Shown here one piece after another: positions 47,281 through 56,948 of a DNA stretch of 64,000 nucleotides. This DNA comes from Cryomorpha sp963836915. Lineage in GTDB: Bacteria; Bacteroidota; Bacteroidia; Flavobacteriales_D; Cryomorphaceae. A model generated the notes under the pieces. The model was not told the DNA's origin, ran no database searches, and worked only from the letters and a program-made list of their open reading frames with translations. The position numbers and the translations under genes were made by a program. Numbering within the stretch: position 1 is the stretch's first letter; the number at the start of each line of letters is the position of its first letter. The stretch lies in NCBI GenBank assembly GCA_963836915.1, contig CAWILH010000002.1:2728001-2792000 (forward strand). The letters are read 5' to 3'.

Positions 47281-49627
47281 TTATTTAATTACGAGTATTT
47301 TGCTCACACAGGTTGACTCTCCTTCTGTATCGGAAGATAGTGCGAAATAGACTCCAGTAGCTACACGGGCGCCATTGGTGTTGGTTCCATCCCAGATGGC
47401 GGTACCACCATTTGAAACGCTTTTAAAAATAAGGTTTCCCCGTACGTCGGTCACCCGTACCTCGCTATCGCGCTTTAGACCGGTTATAGAGATGGGGCCG
47501 CTATAGTTTTCCCTTACCGGGTTAGGATAAACCTTTGTACATTCATTGGTACCGTTACCGGCAGTGGCATCTGAGATATAAGAAACGATCCCTTCTTGGG
47601 TTGCTATAAAAACTTCTCCTGTCTTTGGGTCTATCTCGATATCCCTAATATTATTGCTTAACAACGGAGAGTTTTCGGTGGTAAAGCGTGCGATCTCCTC
47701 TGTGCCATCTTCAGACATTAAGAAAAGTCCTGCGTCTACTGTTCCCAGCCATTTTCTATTGGCTCCGTCTACGGCTATCGCCGAGACCAATTGACCTTCG
47801 AGGAGAAATTGAAAAACGCCATCTTGTTCAACGAGAATCTTTCTGGCATCACTGAAATTTTCCTCTAGTGCATCGAAAGGTGAATAGAACACTGCAATGC
47901 CCGCGTCGGTGCCCACCCAAATCTCACCATCCAAATCTTCTTCTATGCACAGCACTTCATCGGAAGGAAGGTCTCCTGCGCCCAATTGAGCGCGCATTAG
48001 GCGGGTGCGATCATCGCTGTCGTCGTCTAAATTGCCTTCATCAAATACCACGAGTCCGCCTCTATTTACTATCGGACCATTTCTGTCCCTGCCGATCTAC
48101 AAGCATGTCGAAGAGAAGCTTATTGACACCAAGACCTTCACTACCTGATATAAGCGAGAAGCTTTTCCAGGTTCCGTCTTTGGTGCGGACAGACATCGGC
48201 TCATCGGCATAAGAATTTGCGACCCAAAGATTACCATCTCCATCACGGGCAAAGCCAGCAACCCCCACCCATGGCAAACCATCTGATCTTGGATACTCCC
48301 GTCGCTCTCCTAATGATGTGCCGTCAGCGGAATAGAAATTTTGGATAATTCCATCATTCGCTTCCAAAAACCCACTGAAGAATGAGCCTACTAAAATAGT
48401 CTCATCTTGTTCAGAATCAATGAAAATGCGCGCTGCATCAAAAAATAATTGATCCAGTAAAACAGGATAAGATTCTCTTGTATAATTTTTCCACACGCCT
48501 TCTTCTAAAACATAAAACCCCTCGAGAACGAATCCATTATTCCAATTCCCAGGGCTTACGGGAGCTCCTGTGGCTACTGCCAATATCCCATCGTCAAAAT
48601 CAAGATCAAAAGCCCTGTTGGAAGCAGGCCCATCAGGAAGAATAAATTCAAACGATTCTCCATCTCTCGACCTCACCAATCCCAGCCTTCCGTCTGCTAT
48701 CCAAATATTTCCCAACGTATCCGCCACCACGGACTTTATTTCAATCGGCTTATCTCCAAAAGAATTTAGGCTAGTCTTGGTAGTAAAACCATTTTCTTGT
48801 TTCAATTCTGCATAAAACCCAAGGGATAGCGTAAGCCCACCGGGTGATGATCGAACATCAGAAATAAAAGGAGTCCCGTTTATATAACTCCAGGTCGAAA
48901 GATTTGGATCCCGAATATATAGCCCTGGAAATTCTAAAGAAGGCTGATTAAGGTAGAGACGTCCATTATGAGCGGTTACGTTTAACACATTATCATCGGC
49001 TCCCGGAATCGTTTCAATATGTTTCCAGTTAGAGAAGATGGTGAGATCGGAACTCAGCGCTCCTGCGAACAAACCTTCTTCTGTGGCCGCAAAGAGAGTA
49101 TCGTTTAGGAGGGCGGTTTCATTTACTGACACATTTATGGTGGGGCTTATGGTGTAGCTATCGCTTACTTCCCGCCTTTCGATATCAAGTTTTAGAATGC
49201 CAACACCGGTAGATATGTAGGCGATCTTTCCTAAAAATGAGATGTTCCGAATCGATTTGTCGCCTACCACCTGACTGTTTTTGATATCAGAGAAATTTGT
49301 GATCGTTCGGTCACTTATAATATCCAGGTTCCCATTTTGGTAGCCTACAAAAACAAGTCCGCGCTCCCGATATGCTCTTAGTAGCACTATTCCAATATCC
49401 GATAGGCCATTGATCCGGCTCAACCTGCTCGTACTATGGTCAAGGGTATCATAAATAAATAGGCCATTCTGATTGGCGACATATACTTCCGACTCCAAGA
49501 AATCAATATCCACGGCTCTGGAATGATTCAGGTAAGATTTCCATGATCCGAGCGGGGACTGGGCAGCTGAATTGATACTGAGCACTACAGCTAAAAGTGG
49601 TAGAAAAATGGTTTTCAAGTAATTCAT
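47281..49627 (-). pseudogene. porZ: T9SS component PorZ, frameshifted
   Basis: Start at ATG 49627 (MNYLKTIFLPLLAVVLS signal peptide, then AQSPLGSWKSYLNHSRA, a PorZ hallmark). Two beta-propeller domains follow. The first frame ends KWSDSK at 48062; the protein resumes one base on as RGGLVVFDEGNLDDDSDDR. One extra A in the AAA (TTT at 48065-48067 on the plus strand) explains it. The joined protein is about 780 residues and ends in a T9SS-type sorting domain (KVYPNPVRENYSG, GVYFALSSD). PorZ works at the cell surface in attaching cargo to anionic lipopolysaccharide in Porphyromonas. It is upstream of recO on the same strand. Confidence 0.85.
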
Positions 49628-49723
49628 GCAATAGGACATTCGCCAATTAAACGGCAAATTACGTGATTTTATATGCGAAAGGGTAAAATTATGGGTAGCT
49701 CCGTGTTTTTTCGAGAAAGGTAT

Positions 49724-49731
49724 TAGCTTTG
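49724..49731 (+). promoter_or_regulatory. Candidate -7 element for tRNA-Arg
   Basis: TAGCTTTG matches TAnnTTTG and lies 10 bases before the mature tRNA 5' end. No clear -33 element. Confidence 0.4.
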
Positions 49732-49741
49732 CATTGCAATC

Positions 49742-49815
49742 GGCCCGGTAGTTCAACTGGATAGAATATCAGATTTCGGCTCTGACGGTTGGGGGTTCGA
49801 CTCCCTCCCGGGTCA
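49742..49815 (+). tRNA. tRNA-Arg (anticodon TCG)
   Basis: 74 bases. Acceptor stem GGCCCGG/CCGGGTC (one G-U), D stem GTTC/GAAT, anticodon stem TCAGA/TCTGA with loop TTTCGGC (anticodon TCG, reads CGA and CGN), T stem GGGGG/CCCTC with loop TTCGACT, discriminator A. CCA is not encoded. It is divergent from porZ. Confidence 0.93.
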
Positions 49816-49817
49816 CT

Positions 49818-49849
49818 AAAAGCATCTCGTATATCGAGGTGCTTTTTTT
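49818..49849 (+). terminator. Terminator of tRNA-Arg
   Basis: AGCATCTCG and CGAGGTGCT pair (one G-U) around a short loop, followed by seven T residues, directly after the tRNA. Confidence 0.85.
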
Positions 49850-50168
49850 CATTTCAGTTTCTCCATAGCTTTTGATAATTGAATAGTAGACTTTCCTTTG
49901 ATGCTTTCTTTTTCCATCGGGCCACTCTCATCCATCACTATCACTTTATCAAACAATTACAAAACAACAAACCCATGATAATTTAACTTTCCATGGCTTT
50001 TTATTCGCGAGCGGAGTACGGCCAGATTATTTGTCTTTTAATGGAAGCCGCGAGGGTTTCACCGTTACGGCCAGATTATTTGTCTTTTAACGGAAGCCGT
50101 GAGGGTTCCACCGTGCGAACCGCGCGGTTCTCATCCGCCGCTAGCTTTCTGGCACAGAACTTAAATCC

Positions 50169-50207
50169 AAAAAAGAACCCCAATTTGTATCAATACAAAC
50201 TGGGGTT
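50169..50207 (-). terminator. Copy of the tRNA-Cys terminator hairpin (unit 1)
   Basis: Stem AACCCCAATTTGTAT / ATACAAACTGGGGTT with one mismatch; on the minus strand a T6 run follows. Duplicate of the terminator at 50544-50582. Confidence 0.6.
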
Positions 50208-50380
50208 ATCTGGAGGTCGCGAGCGGAGTACGGCCAGATTATTTGTCTTTTAATGGAAGCCGTGAGGGTTCCACCGTTACGGCCAGATTATTTGTCTTTT
50301 AATGGAAGCCGTGAGGGTTCCACCGTGCGAACCGCGCGGTTCTCATCCGCCGCTAGCTTTCTGGCACAGAACTTAAATCC

Positions 50381-50419
50381 AAAAAAGAACCCCAATTTGT
50401 ATTGATACAAACTGGGGTT
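50381..50419 (-). terminator. Copy of the tRNA-Cys terminator hairpin (unit 2)
   Basis: Same stem as the other copies, but the 2-base loop reads TG instead of CA on the plus strand, so this copy differs by an apparent loop inversion or two substitutions. Confidence 0.6.
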
Positions 50420-50543
50420 ATCTGGAGGTCGCTAGCGGAGTACGGCCAGATTATTTGTCATTTAATGGAAGCCGTGAGGGTTTCACCGTGCGAACCGCGC
50501 GGTTCTCATCCGCCGCTAGCTTTCTGGCACAGAACTTAAATCC

Positions 50544-50582
50544 AAAAAAGAACCCCAATTTGTATCAATACAAACTGGGGTT
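50544..50582 (-). terminator. Intrinsic terminator of tRNA-Cys
   Basis: Immediately downstream of the tRNA on the minus strand: a 15-bp stem with one mismatch, 2-base loop, then CTTTTTT. This copy is the one placed to end the tRNA-Cys transcript. Confidence 0.85.
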
Positions 50583-50585
50583 ATC

Positions 50586-50659
50586 TGGAGGTCGCGAGCG
50601 GATTCGAACCGCTGTACGAGGTTTTGCAGACCTCTGCCTAGCCGCTCGGCCACGCGACC
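50586..50659 (-). tRNA. tRNA-Cys (anticodon GCA)
   Basis: Acceptor GGTCGCG/CGCGACC, discriminator T, encoded CCA at 50588-50586; 71 bases without CCA. Anticodon stem GAGGT/ACCTC with loop CTGCAAA gives GCA. T loop TTCGAATC. Its 3' arm is the source of the repeats at 50006-50592. Confidence 0.95.
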
Positions 50660-50676
50660 CTTTCTTCGAGGGATGC

Positions 50677-50684
50677 CAAAAGTA
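50677..50684 (-). promoter_or_regulatory. Candidate -7 element for tRNA-Cys
   Basis: Minus strand TACTTTTG (TAnnTTTG), 17 bases upstream of the mature 5' end. Confidence 0.4.
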
Positions 50685-50732
50685 AGAAATATACCTTGCA
50701 AAGGCATATATCTCTGCCATTATCTTACCGAT

Positions 50733-51083
50733 TCATATTTCCAACTCGATAGAAACTTCATCTACATCGCCATTTATAGGCGGCATTAATTTTCTGACTT
50801 TTATCCATGCCTTTGCTATACGCTCATCGGAAGCCTTGATCTTCTGGATGATACGGTATCCTACTTCTTCTATAAGCTTTGATCGCCGACTCATTTCCTG
50901 CGCCACTATTTTATTGAGCAAGACGTAATCAATAGTGTCCGAAAGCTTATCGGAATGGAAGGAGTTTGATACGTCGGCATCTACGCGGACATCTACTATA
51001 TAGTTACCGCCTATGCGCTCTTCTTCGGCCAAGCAGCCGTGGTAGGCGTATATCTTAATGCCTTTTACTTCAATCGTTTGCAT
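50733..51083 (-). CDS. folB: Dihydroneopterin aldolase
   Basis: 116 residues, standard length. IKIYAYHGCLAEEERIGGNY is the family's opening with the pterin-binding residues; DTIDYVLL and LIEEVGYRIIQKI follow (the Glu of the second binds substrate). It converts 7,8-dihydroneopterin to 6-hydroxymethyl-dihydropterin and glycolaldehyde in folate synthesis. It starts one base after the gltX stop, so it is the second gene of a gltX-folB unit. Confidence 0.94.
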   Translation of the reverse strand: MQTIEVKGIKIYAYHGCLAEEERIGGNYIVDVRVDADVSNSFHSDKLSDTIDYVLLNKIVAQEMSRRSKLIEEVGYRIIQKIKASDERIAKAWIKVRKLMPPINGDVDEVSIELEI

Positions 51084-52604
51084 CTAGCCGAGTGCTTCTA
51101 TTCCGCGCTCCATGCGCCGCAGGCTTTCTTCCTTACCTAAAATATGCATGGTGTCAAACATCCCAGGCCCCGCGCCGTATCCTGTTATCAATAATCTCAA
51201 GTTTGGAAGTACCGCACCCATGCCAAGGCTTTCCTTTTCCAAAAAATCCTTAAATGCGGTTTCCGTGGCCTCAGCGCCAAAGCTGTCTAAGCCCCCAAGC
51301 TTATGCATTAGCTTGGTCATATTGGCAGGAGTCTCGGCCTTCCACTTTTTAGATACGGTTTTCTCATCATAGCTGCTCGGGGCTTCGAAGAAATAATGTC
51401 CTTCTTCGATGATTTCATTTGTAAAAGAAGCTCTTTCTTTCATAAGTCCACATACTTTTGCGAGGTAGTCTAAGCTTTTGTCGTAACCTTTTTCTTTTAC
51501 CTGGCTTTCTATCATTGCTGCGAGTTCTTGATCTGAATGGGTACGCAGATAGTGTTGATTGAACCATTTGGTCTTATCGGGGTCAAACTTAGCTCCCGAC
51601 TTGCTTACGCGCTCTAGGCTAAAGGCTTCAATAAGCTCTTCCATTGAAAAAATCTCTTGTGGCGTGCCAGGATTCCAGCCCAACAGGGCGAGTGTGTTCA
51701 CAAAAGCTCCGGCAAAATATCCCCGCTCGCGGTATCCCGAAGATTCTTCTCCCGTGCTGGGATCTGTCCAATCAAGCGGGAAAACAGGAAAGCCCAAACG
51801 ATCTCCGTCGCGCTTGCTCAGTTTTCCATTGCCATCGGGCTTTAAGAGTAGCGGCAGGTGGGCAAACTCTGGGGCTTTCCAGCCAAATGCTTCGTAAAGA
51901 AGAACATGGAGCGGTGCGCTGGGCAGCCATTCTTCTCCCCTTATTACATGGGTGATCTTCATTTGGTGGTCATCTACTATGTTGGCAAGGTGGTAGGTAG
52001 GCATTCCATCACTTTTAAAAAGCACCTTATCATCCAGCTGGTTGGTATTTACCACCACCCATCCACGTATGAGATCGTGTACCCGCACTTCTTCATTTCT
52101 AGGCATTTTAAACCTGATCACGTAAGGCTCACCCTTATCCATTAGTTCCTTTACCTGGTCTTTACCGAGCGTAAGGCTGTTACGCATGGTCTCTCTGGTT
52201 ATAGAATTATATTGCGGCGATGCCACCTTTGCCTTTTTGAGCCTTTCGCGCATTTCATCAAGCTCTTCGGGCGTATCGAATGCGTAATAGGCGGTTCCGT
52301 TCTCTATTAATGTATCGGCAAAAGCCCTATACCTTTCCTTCCGTTCGCTCTGCTTATAAGGGCCATAATCTCCGCCGAAGGTCGGCCCTTCGTCTGGCAC
52401 AATACCGCACCACTTCAGTGATTTCACTACATAGTCTTCGGCGCCTTCCACATATCTGTTTTGATCGGTATCTTCTACCCGAAGCAGGAAATCGCCGCCT
52501 TGCTTTTTGGCGAATAAATAGTTATAAAGTGCTGTTCTTACGCCTCCCATATGCAAAGGCCCCGTAGGGCTCGGTGCAAACCTGACGCGAATTCGTTCGC
52601 TCAT
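51084..52604 (-). CDS. gltX: Glutamyl-tRNA synthetase
   Basis: 506 residues from ATG 52604 (MSERIRVRFAPSPTGPLHMG); an in-frame extension upstream to 52769 would cross the divergent promoter region. The class I HIGH motif is HMGG and the KMSKS equivalent is KLSKRDGDR. It charges tRNA(Glu) and, with GatABC (gatA is in this window), supplies Glu-tRNA(Gln) if the enzyme is non-discriminating. Followed by folB. Confidence 0.95.
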   Translation of the reverse strand: MSERIRVRFAPSPTGPLHMGGVRTALYNYLFAKKQGGDFLLRVEDTDQNRYVEGAEDYVVKSLKWCGIVPDEGPTFGGDYGPYKQSERKERYRAFADTLIENGTAYYAFDTPEELDEMRERLKKAKVASPQYNSITRETMRNSLTLGKDQVKELMDKGEPYVIRFKMPRNEEVRVHDLIRGWVVVNTNQLDDKVLFKSDGMPTYHLANIVDDHQMKITHVIRGEEWLPSAPLHVLLYEAFGWKAPEFAHLPLLLKPDGNGKLSKRDGDRLGFPVFPLDWTDPSTGEESSGYRERGYFAGAFVNTLALLGWNPGTPQEIFSMEELIEAFSLERVSKSGAKFDPDKTKWFNQHYLRTHSDQELAAMIESQVKEKGYDKSLDYLAKVCGLMKERASFTNEIIEEGHYFFEAPSSYDEKTVSKKWKAETPANMTKLMHKLGGLDSFGAEATETAFKDFLEKESLGMGAVLPNLRLLITGYGAGPGMFDTMHILGKEESLRRMERGIEALG

Positions 52605-52620
52605 TTCTGATTTTTGGAAG

Positions 52621-52628
52621 CAAAGATA
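52621..52628 (-). promoter_or_regulatory. Candidate -7 element for gltX
   Basis: Minus strand TATCTTTG, 16 bases before the gltX ATG; a second match TACCTTTG lies at 52649-52642. Both fit TAnnTTTG and support the 52604 start. Confidence 0.5.
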
Positions 52629-52657
52629 AATGAAAACGCGACAAAGGTAGCTTGGCT

Positions 52658-52665
52658 TATCTTCG
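52658..52665 (+). promoter_or_regulatory. Candidate -7 element for the methyltransferase gene
   Basis: TATCTTCG, a near match to TAnnTTTG, four bases before the ATG at 52670, implying a very short leader. Divergent from the gltX elements. Confidence 0.35.
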
Positions 52666-52669
52666 CCAA

Positions 52670-53510
52670 ATGGAAAGTGGATTGGACTATGAGCTGATTG
52701 ATTTCGGCTCAGGCCGGAAATTAGAGCGCTTTGGCGAAATAACGGTAGACCGTCCAGAAAATCTGGCAAACGGGAAGCCTCTCCTTAGCCGAAAGTATTG
52801 GAGCGATGCCAGGGATGGACGCTTCGATGGTGCCAAAGCAGGAACGTGGAGCTGGGATATAGCACAAGATAAAATAGCGCGTTGGGAGTGTAAAATATCC
52901 TTACAAAACCAGGCCATCAATCTTATGCTCACTCCGGGAACGTTCAAACATGTAGGAATATTTCCGGAACAGGAAAAACACTGGCTATACTTGGCCAAAA
53001 ATCTAATCCCAGAAATGCGGGTTCTCAACTTATTTGCATATACCGGTGCCGCAAGCCTAGTCGGTGCACTATGCGGTGCCGATGTCTATCACGTTGATGC
53101 ATCAAAATCTGCCATTAAATCGGGCCGCCGAAAACGCCAGACGTTCGCAAATCGATTCTATCCATTGGGTATGCGATGATGCGCTAGACTTTGTCAGCAA
53201 AGAAGGAAAACGCAAAAACAGCTATGACTTGATCATACTCGATCCACCAGTATATGGGAGAACCCGAAAAAATAAAATCTGGAAGCTCGAAAAACACTTG
53301 CCCGATCTTTTATTAGCCGTAAAGGCAATCCTTACCAAGTCAGGAACCGTAATATTGAATACCTATTCACCTTCTCTGAGCCAATCAGACATGGTATCTA
53401 TTCAACAGGCTTTAGGTTTTAAAATAGTAGAATCGGGAGAGCTTATTTTACTTGACAGGAAAAAGCGCAAGTTGCCCATGAGCAGATACACCAGGGCGGG
53501 CTTTCATTGA
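52670..53510 (+). pseudogene. RlmI-like class I SAM rRNA methyltransferase, frameshifted
   Basis: N-terminal part MESGLDYELIDFGSGRKLERF through the SAM motif VLNLFAYTGAASLVGALCGA to VDASKSAIK. Then a one-base shift (extra A in AAA or T at 53117-53120) leads to RAAENARRSQIDSIHW, CDDALDFV and the catalytic motif IILDPPVYGRT. Dropping one base aligns DASKSAIKRAAEN with the DASKxAxxWAxEN pattern of RlmI/RlmK-type 23S rRNA methyltransferases exactly. The joined protein is about 279 residues; it lacks the PUA domain of E. coli RlmI. Specific target unknown. Confidence 0.82.
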
Positions 53511-53572
53511 ACCTTAACATTCATTAACTTCACAAACTCGCAGTCGGCCTAATTCTGACTGTACTTTACATT

Positions 53573-56500
53573 ATGGAACAGTCTTATGGGCTTTTGTTAA
53601 AAAAGCTGGATGCCTTTACCCGTAAATATTATATAAATCAAATCATTCGTGGATCGCTTTACTTTGTGGCCATTGGGCTCGCTGCCTTTTTAGCCTCCGC
53701 TATATTAGAGTATTACGGTCGGTTTTCTTCTGCGGTAAGAGCGGTTCTCTTTTTCTCCTTGGCGGCCATACTGGTCGTACTTTTAGTCAAGTACATTCTC
53801 ATACCGGCATTTCGGCTGCTCAAAATGGGACAGCTCATCTCGCCTGAGCAGGCTTCCCGTATCATCGGCGCGCATTTTCCCGATGTAGAAGATAAACTCT
53901 TAAACACCCTACAGCTCAAGCAAGTATCCAATGTAGCAGGTGCAAATTCTTCTCTTTTGGCGGCCAGCATAGATCAGCGTATTCAGGAATTACAGCCCGT
54001 TCCATTCACATCGGCAGTAGACTTTGGTGAGAATAGACGCTACCTAAAATATGTTCTGCCCCCTGTTATATTGGCCATACTGCTATTGATTATTGCTCCC
54101 GCCATACTTACAGATGGTGGGAAGCGGATCGTTTCTTATAATTCTTCCTTTACTCCTGAAGCTCCTTTCGAATTCCTTTTGCAAAATGAAAAGCTGGAAG
54201 TGCCACTGAATGAAAATTTTGAAGTCACCGTGGTCACCAAGGGCGATTATGCACCCAGCGAAATGAACATAGACCTGGGTGGTAAATCATTTAAAATGAA
54301 GCAAAATGGTACGGGAACTTTCACTTATATCTTTAGAAATGTGAGAAACGACGTGCCATTTGCATTTATGGCAGATGGTTTTTCAAGCCAATTTTATCAA
54401 TTAAACGTTCTTCCAACCCCGTCGGTACTAAAATTTCAAGTTTCTTTCTCTTACCCCAAGTATCTCAATCTGGACAATAATACCATAGATAACACCGGCC
54501 ACCTGCGCGTGCCAGAGGGAACGGAAGTAGCCTGGAATTTCAACACAAAGAATGCCCAATCTTTATTGATCGCTTTTCGCGATACAGCGGTGCGCCTTAA
54601 CGGTGATAAAAACAGCTTCTCTTTCCGAAAACGGGCTATGCAATCTGAAGGCTATCGGGTGGCTGCCCTAAATACTGTGGTAGGTGGCAAAGACACGATT
54701 GACTATAGACTAGAAGTGATCAAAGATGCCTATCCCCGCGTGCAGGTGCAAGAAAGCAGGGACACTATCTCGGAAGGTATGGTATACTTTGCAGGAGCTA
54801 TAAGCGATGATCATGGCATTCGAAACCTTTATTTTCACAGCACTACGAGTAAAGCAGATGGAACAGAAACGATAACGAAAGAGGCAATCCCTATCTCGGG
54901 AAATCAAGGACAAGAGTTTCTGCATTACGCAGACTTTAGTGCAGCCGGGCTTCAAGCAGGCGATAAAATAACCTACTACTTCGAAGTATGGGATAATGAC
55001 GGTATAAATGGCTCAAAGTCAACTAAGTCTGCCAAGCGATCCTTTCAAGCTCCCACCCTAGGCGATCTGGAAGATGATCGTAAAGAGACCGCCGAAAAAG
55101 TAAAAGAGAAAATAGAGAAGAGCATTGAACAGGCTGCTGAGCTTAAAAAGGAGTTAAAAGAGCTGAATAAAGACCTGCTCCAAAAGAGCGAAATGACATG
55201 GCAGGATAAGAAGAAAATGGAAGACCTCCTAAAGAAACAAAAAGACTTAGAGCGAAATGTAAATGAACTTAAAAAAGACCGCAAAGAGTCGCAGCAGAAA
55301 CAAGAAAACTATCTCCAGCAAAGCGAAAATATCATGGATAAGCAGAAACAGCTTGAAAAGATGTTTGACGAGCTGATGAGCGATGAGATGAAGGAAATGT
55401 ACCGCAAGCTTGAAGAGATGATGAAAGAGCTCGATCAGGATAAAATACGTGAGCAGCTCGAAGACATGGAGATGAGCTCAGAAGAGCTTGAAAAAGAACT
55501 GGACCGTACCCTTGAAATCTTCAAACAAATGGAATTTGAACAAGAGTTTGAGAAGACCATGGAAAAACTGGAAGAGCTGGCCGAAAAACAGCAAGAGCTT
55601 AGCGAGGAGAGCGCTACTGGGGAGACTGAAAAAGAAGACCTGAAACAAAAGCAGGAAGACCTGAAGAAAAAATTTGAAGAAGTAAAAGAAGACCTCGACG
55701 AACTGGAAAAGAAAAATGGAGAGCTAGAACGGCCAACCGACATGCCGGAAACCGATGAGATGGAAAAGGAGATCAGTGAAGAAATGGAGAAATCTGAAGA
55801 GCAGCTCGATCAAAATAAAAAGAAAAAAGCTTCAGAGTCTCAAAAAAATGCCGCTGATAAGATGGACGAGCTGGGACAGAAGATGAAGGCAGCCATGAGC
55901 AGCTCCCAATCAGATAACATGGAAGAAGATATGGATGCTTTGCGGGCATTGCTCGAGAATATTATCCAATTATCATTCGACCAAGAAGGTATAATGGAAT
56001 CGCTAAAATTAATAGATAGGGATGATCCGAAATATGTCGACTTAGGTCAAAAACAGAAAAAACTTGAGGATGACAGTCAGATGGTGGAAGATTCCTTATT
56101 TGCACTAAGCAAAAGAATTGCCCAGCTATCTTCTATCGTAAATAAGGAAATAGGGATAGTGAACCAAAATATAGCGAGTGCGCTGGCTAATATTGGAGAA
56201 CGCCGCACCGCCAATGCGGCAAATGATCAACAATATGTGATGACGAGCTATAATAATCTGGCATTGCTTCTAGATGAAGCCCTACAGCAAATGCAAATGG
56301 CTATGGCCAACCAGATGCCGGGCAAAGGAAATTGTGAAAAACCAGGTGGCAAAGGCTCAAAACCATCTGAAGGTAAGATGAGCAAAATGCAGGAAAAGAT
56401 GGGTAAGAAGCTGGAAGAGATGCAAAAAGCTATGGAAAAAGGAAGAAAGCCCGGTGGCGAAAAACCTGGTATGGGACAAGGGCAAGGCATGAGCAAAGAG

Positions 56501-56914
56501 ATCGCAAAAATGGCGGCAGAACAAGCGGCGATCAGAAAAGAAATTGAGAAGATGGCGCAAGAGCTAAATCAGCAGGGTAAAGGAGAAGGTAAAGGATTAG
56601 AAAATATCGCGGAACAGATGGAAGAGACCGAAAAAGACCTCGTAAATCAAGATATATCGCGGGAAACCCTGAAGCGGCAAGAAGATATATTGACCCGCCT
56701 GCTTGAATCAGAAAAAGCTGCAAGGGAAAGGGAATACGATAATCAACGTGAAAGCAAAAGTCCGGGCGCAATTACACCCAGTAACCCAGAACAATATTTG
56801 GAGTATAACCGCAGGAAAGCGAAAGATGTTGAATTACTGCGAACTGTGCCCCCTGATTTGAAGCCCTATTATAAAGATCGGGTAAATGAATATTTTCTTA
56901 AATTTGACAGCTAA
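53573..56914 (+). CDS. DUF4175 membrane protein with long coiled coil
   Basis: 1113 residues. Two N-terminal helices (about 26-45 and 53-77), a third near 160-180, then an Ig-like extracytoplasmic region (about 185-500). About 500-760 is an extremely charged Lys/Glu/Gln coiled coil. The C-terminal part is Gly/Lys/Met-rich (GKGSKPSEGKMSKMQEK). This matches DUF4175, common in Bacteroidota and of unknown function. Compositional bias will make homology searches noisy. It is followed after 34 bases by the RsbW-like gene. Confidence 0.83.
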   Translation: MEQSYGLLLKKLDAFTRKYYINQIIRGSLYFVAIGLAAFLASAILEYYGRFSSAVRAVLFFSLAAILVVLLVKYILIPAFRLLKMGQLISPEQASRIIGAHFPDVEDKLLNTLQLKQVSNVAGANSSLLAASIDQRIQELQPVPFTSAVDFGENRRYLKYVLPPVILAILLLIIAPAILTDGGKRIVSYNSSFTPEAPFEFLLQNEKLEVPLNENFEVTVVTKGDYAPSEMNIDLGGKSFKMKQNGTGTFTYIFRNVRNDVPFAFMADGFSSQFYQLNVLPTPSVLKFQVSFSYPKYLNLDNNTIDNTGHLRVPEGTEVAWNFNTKNAQSLLIAFRDTAVRLNGDKNSFSFRKRAMQSEGYRVAALNTVVGGKDTIDYRLEVIKDAYPRVQVQESRDTISEGMVYFAGAISDDHGIRNLYFHSTTSKADGTETITKEAIPISGNQGQEFLHYADFSAAGLQAGDKITYYFEVWDNDGINGSKSTKSAKRSFQAPTLGDLEDDRKETAEKVKEKIEKSIEQAAELKKELKELNKDLLQKSEMTWQDKKKMEDLLKKQKDLERNVNELKKDRKESQQKQENYLQQSENIMDKQKQLEKMFDELMSDEMKEMYRKLEEMMKELDQDKIREQLEDMEMSSEELEKELDRTLEIFKQMEFEQEFEKTMEKLEELAEKQQELSEESATGETEKEDLKQKQEDLKKKFEEVKEDLDELEKKNGELERPTDMPETDEMEKEISEEMEKSEEQLDQNKKKKASESQKNAADKMDELGQKMKAAMSSSQSDNMEEDMDALRALLENIIQLSFDQEGIMESLKLIDRDDPKYVDLGQKQKKLEDDSQMVEDSLFALSKRIAQLSSIVNKEIGIVNQNIASALANIGERRTANAANDQQYVMTSYNNLALLLDEALQQMQMAMANQMPGKGNCEKPGGKGSKPSEGKMSKMQEKMGKKLEEMQKAMEKGRKPGGEKPGMGQGQGMSKEIAKMAAEQAAIRKEIEKMAQELNQQGKGEGKGLENIAEQMEETEKDLVNQDISRETLKRQEDILTRLLESEKAAREREYDNQRESKSPGAITPSNPEQYLEYNRRKAKDVELLRTVPPDLKPYYKDRVNEYFLKFDS

Positions 56915-56948
56915 GATCAAGATCTCAATCAATATCAATTGAACCATT

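Larger units (their letters stand above)
50006..50592. repeat. Tandem repeat block derived from the tRNA-Cys 3' end
   Basis: Three tandem units: 50006-50217 (212 bp), 50218-50429 (212 bp) and 50430-50592 (163 bp), followed at 50593 by the real tRNA-Cys sequence. Each unit begins with CGCGAGCGGA or CGCTAGCGGA, the complement of the tRNA 3' arm, and ends with the terminator hairpin found downstream of the tRNA. Inside, a 49-bp subrepeat starting TACGGCCAGA occurs twice in units 1 and 2 (50017, 50066, 50229, 50278) and once in unit 3 (50441), which explains the 49-bp length difference. Open frames here are by-products of the repeat. No integrase or mobile gene is next to it. Confidence 0.9.

Noticed and set aside
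49628..49756. 43-residue extension of porZ
   Set aside because: It would overlap the tRNA-Arg promoter and 5' end and place residues before a clear signal peptide.
50006..50592. CRISPR-like array
   Set aside because: Repeats are 212 and 49 bp and contiguous, with no unique spacers and no cas genes; the structure is tandem duplication of a tRNA end.
49993..50685. Two short plus-strand reading frames sharing FSSAASFLAQNLNPKKNP
   Set aside because: They run through the repeat units, the terminator stem and the antisense of tRNA-Cys; a familiar type of spurious prediction.
52605..52769. 55-residue N-terminal extension of gltX
   Set aside because: It crosses the divergent promoter elements, and the class I motif normally lies close to the N terminus, as with the 52604 start.
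40001..53510. Programmed +1 frameshifting as the default explanation for the split genes
   Set aside because: Sites lack a common slippery signal beyond short homopolymers, and housekeeping genes such as gatA are not known to use it; insertion errors are simpler. Kept only as a testable alternative.
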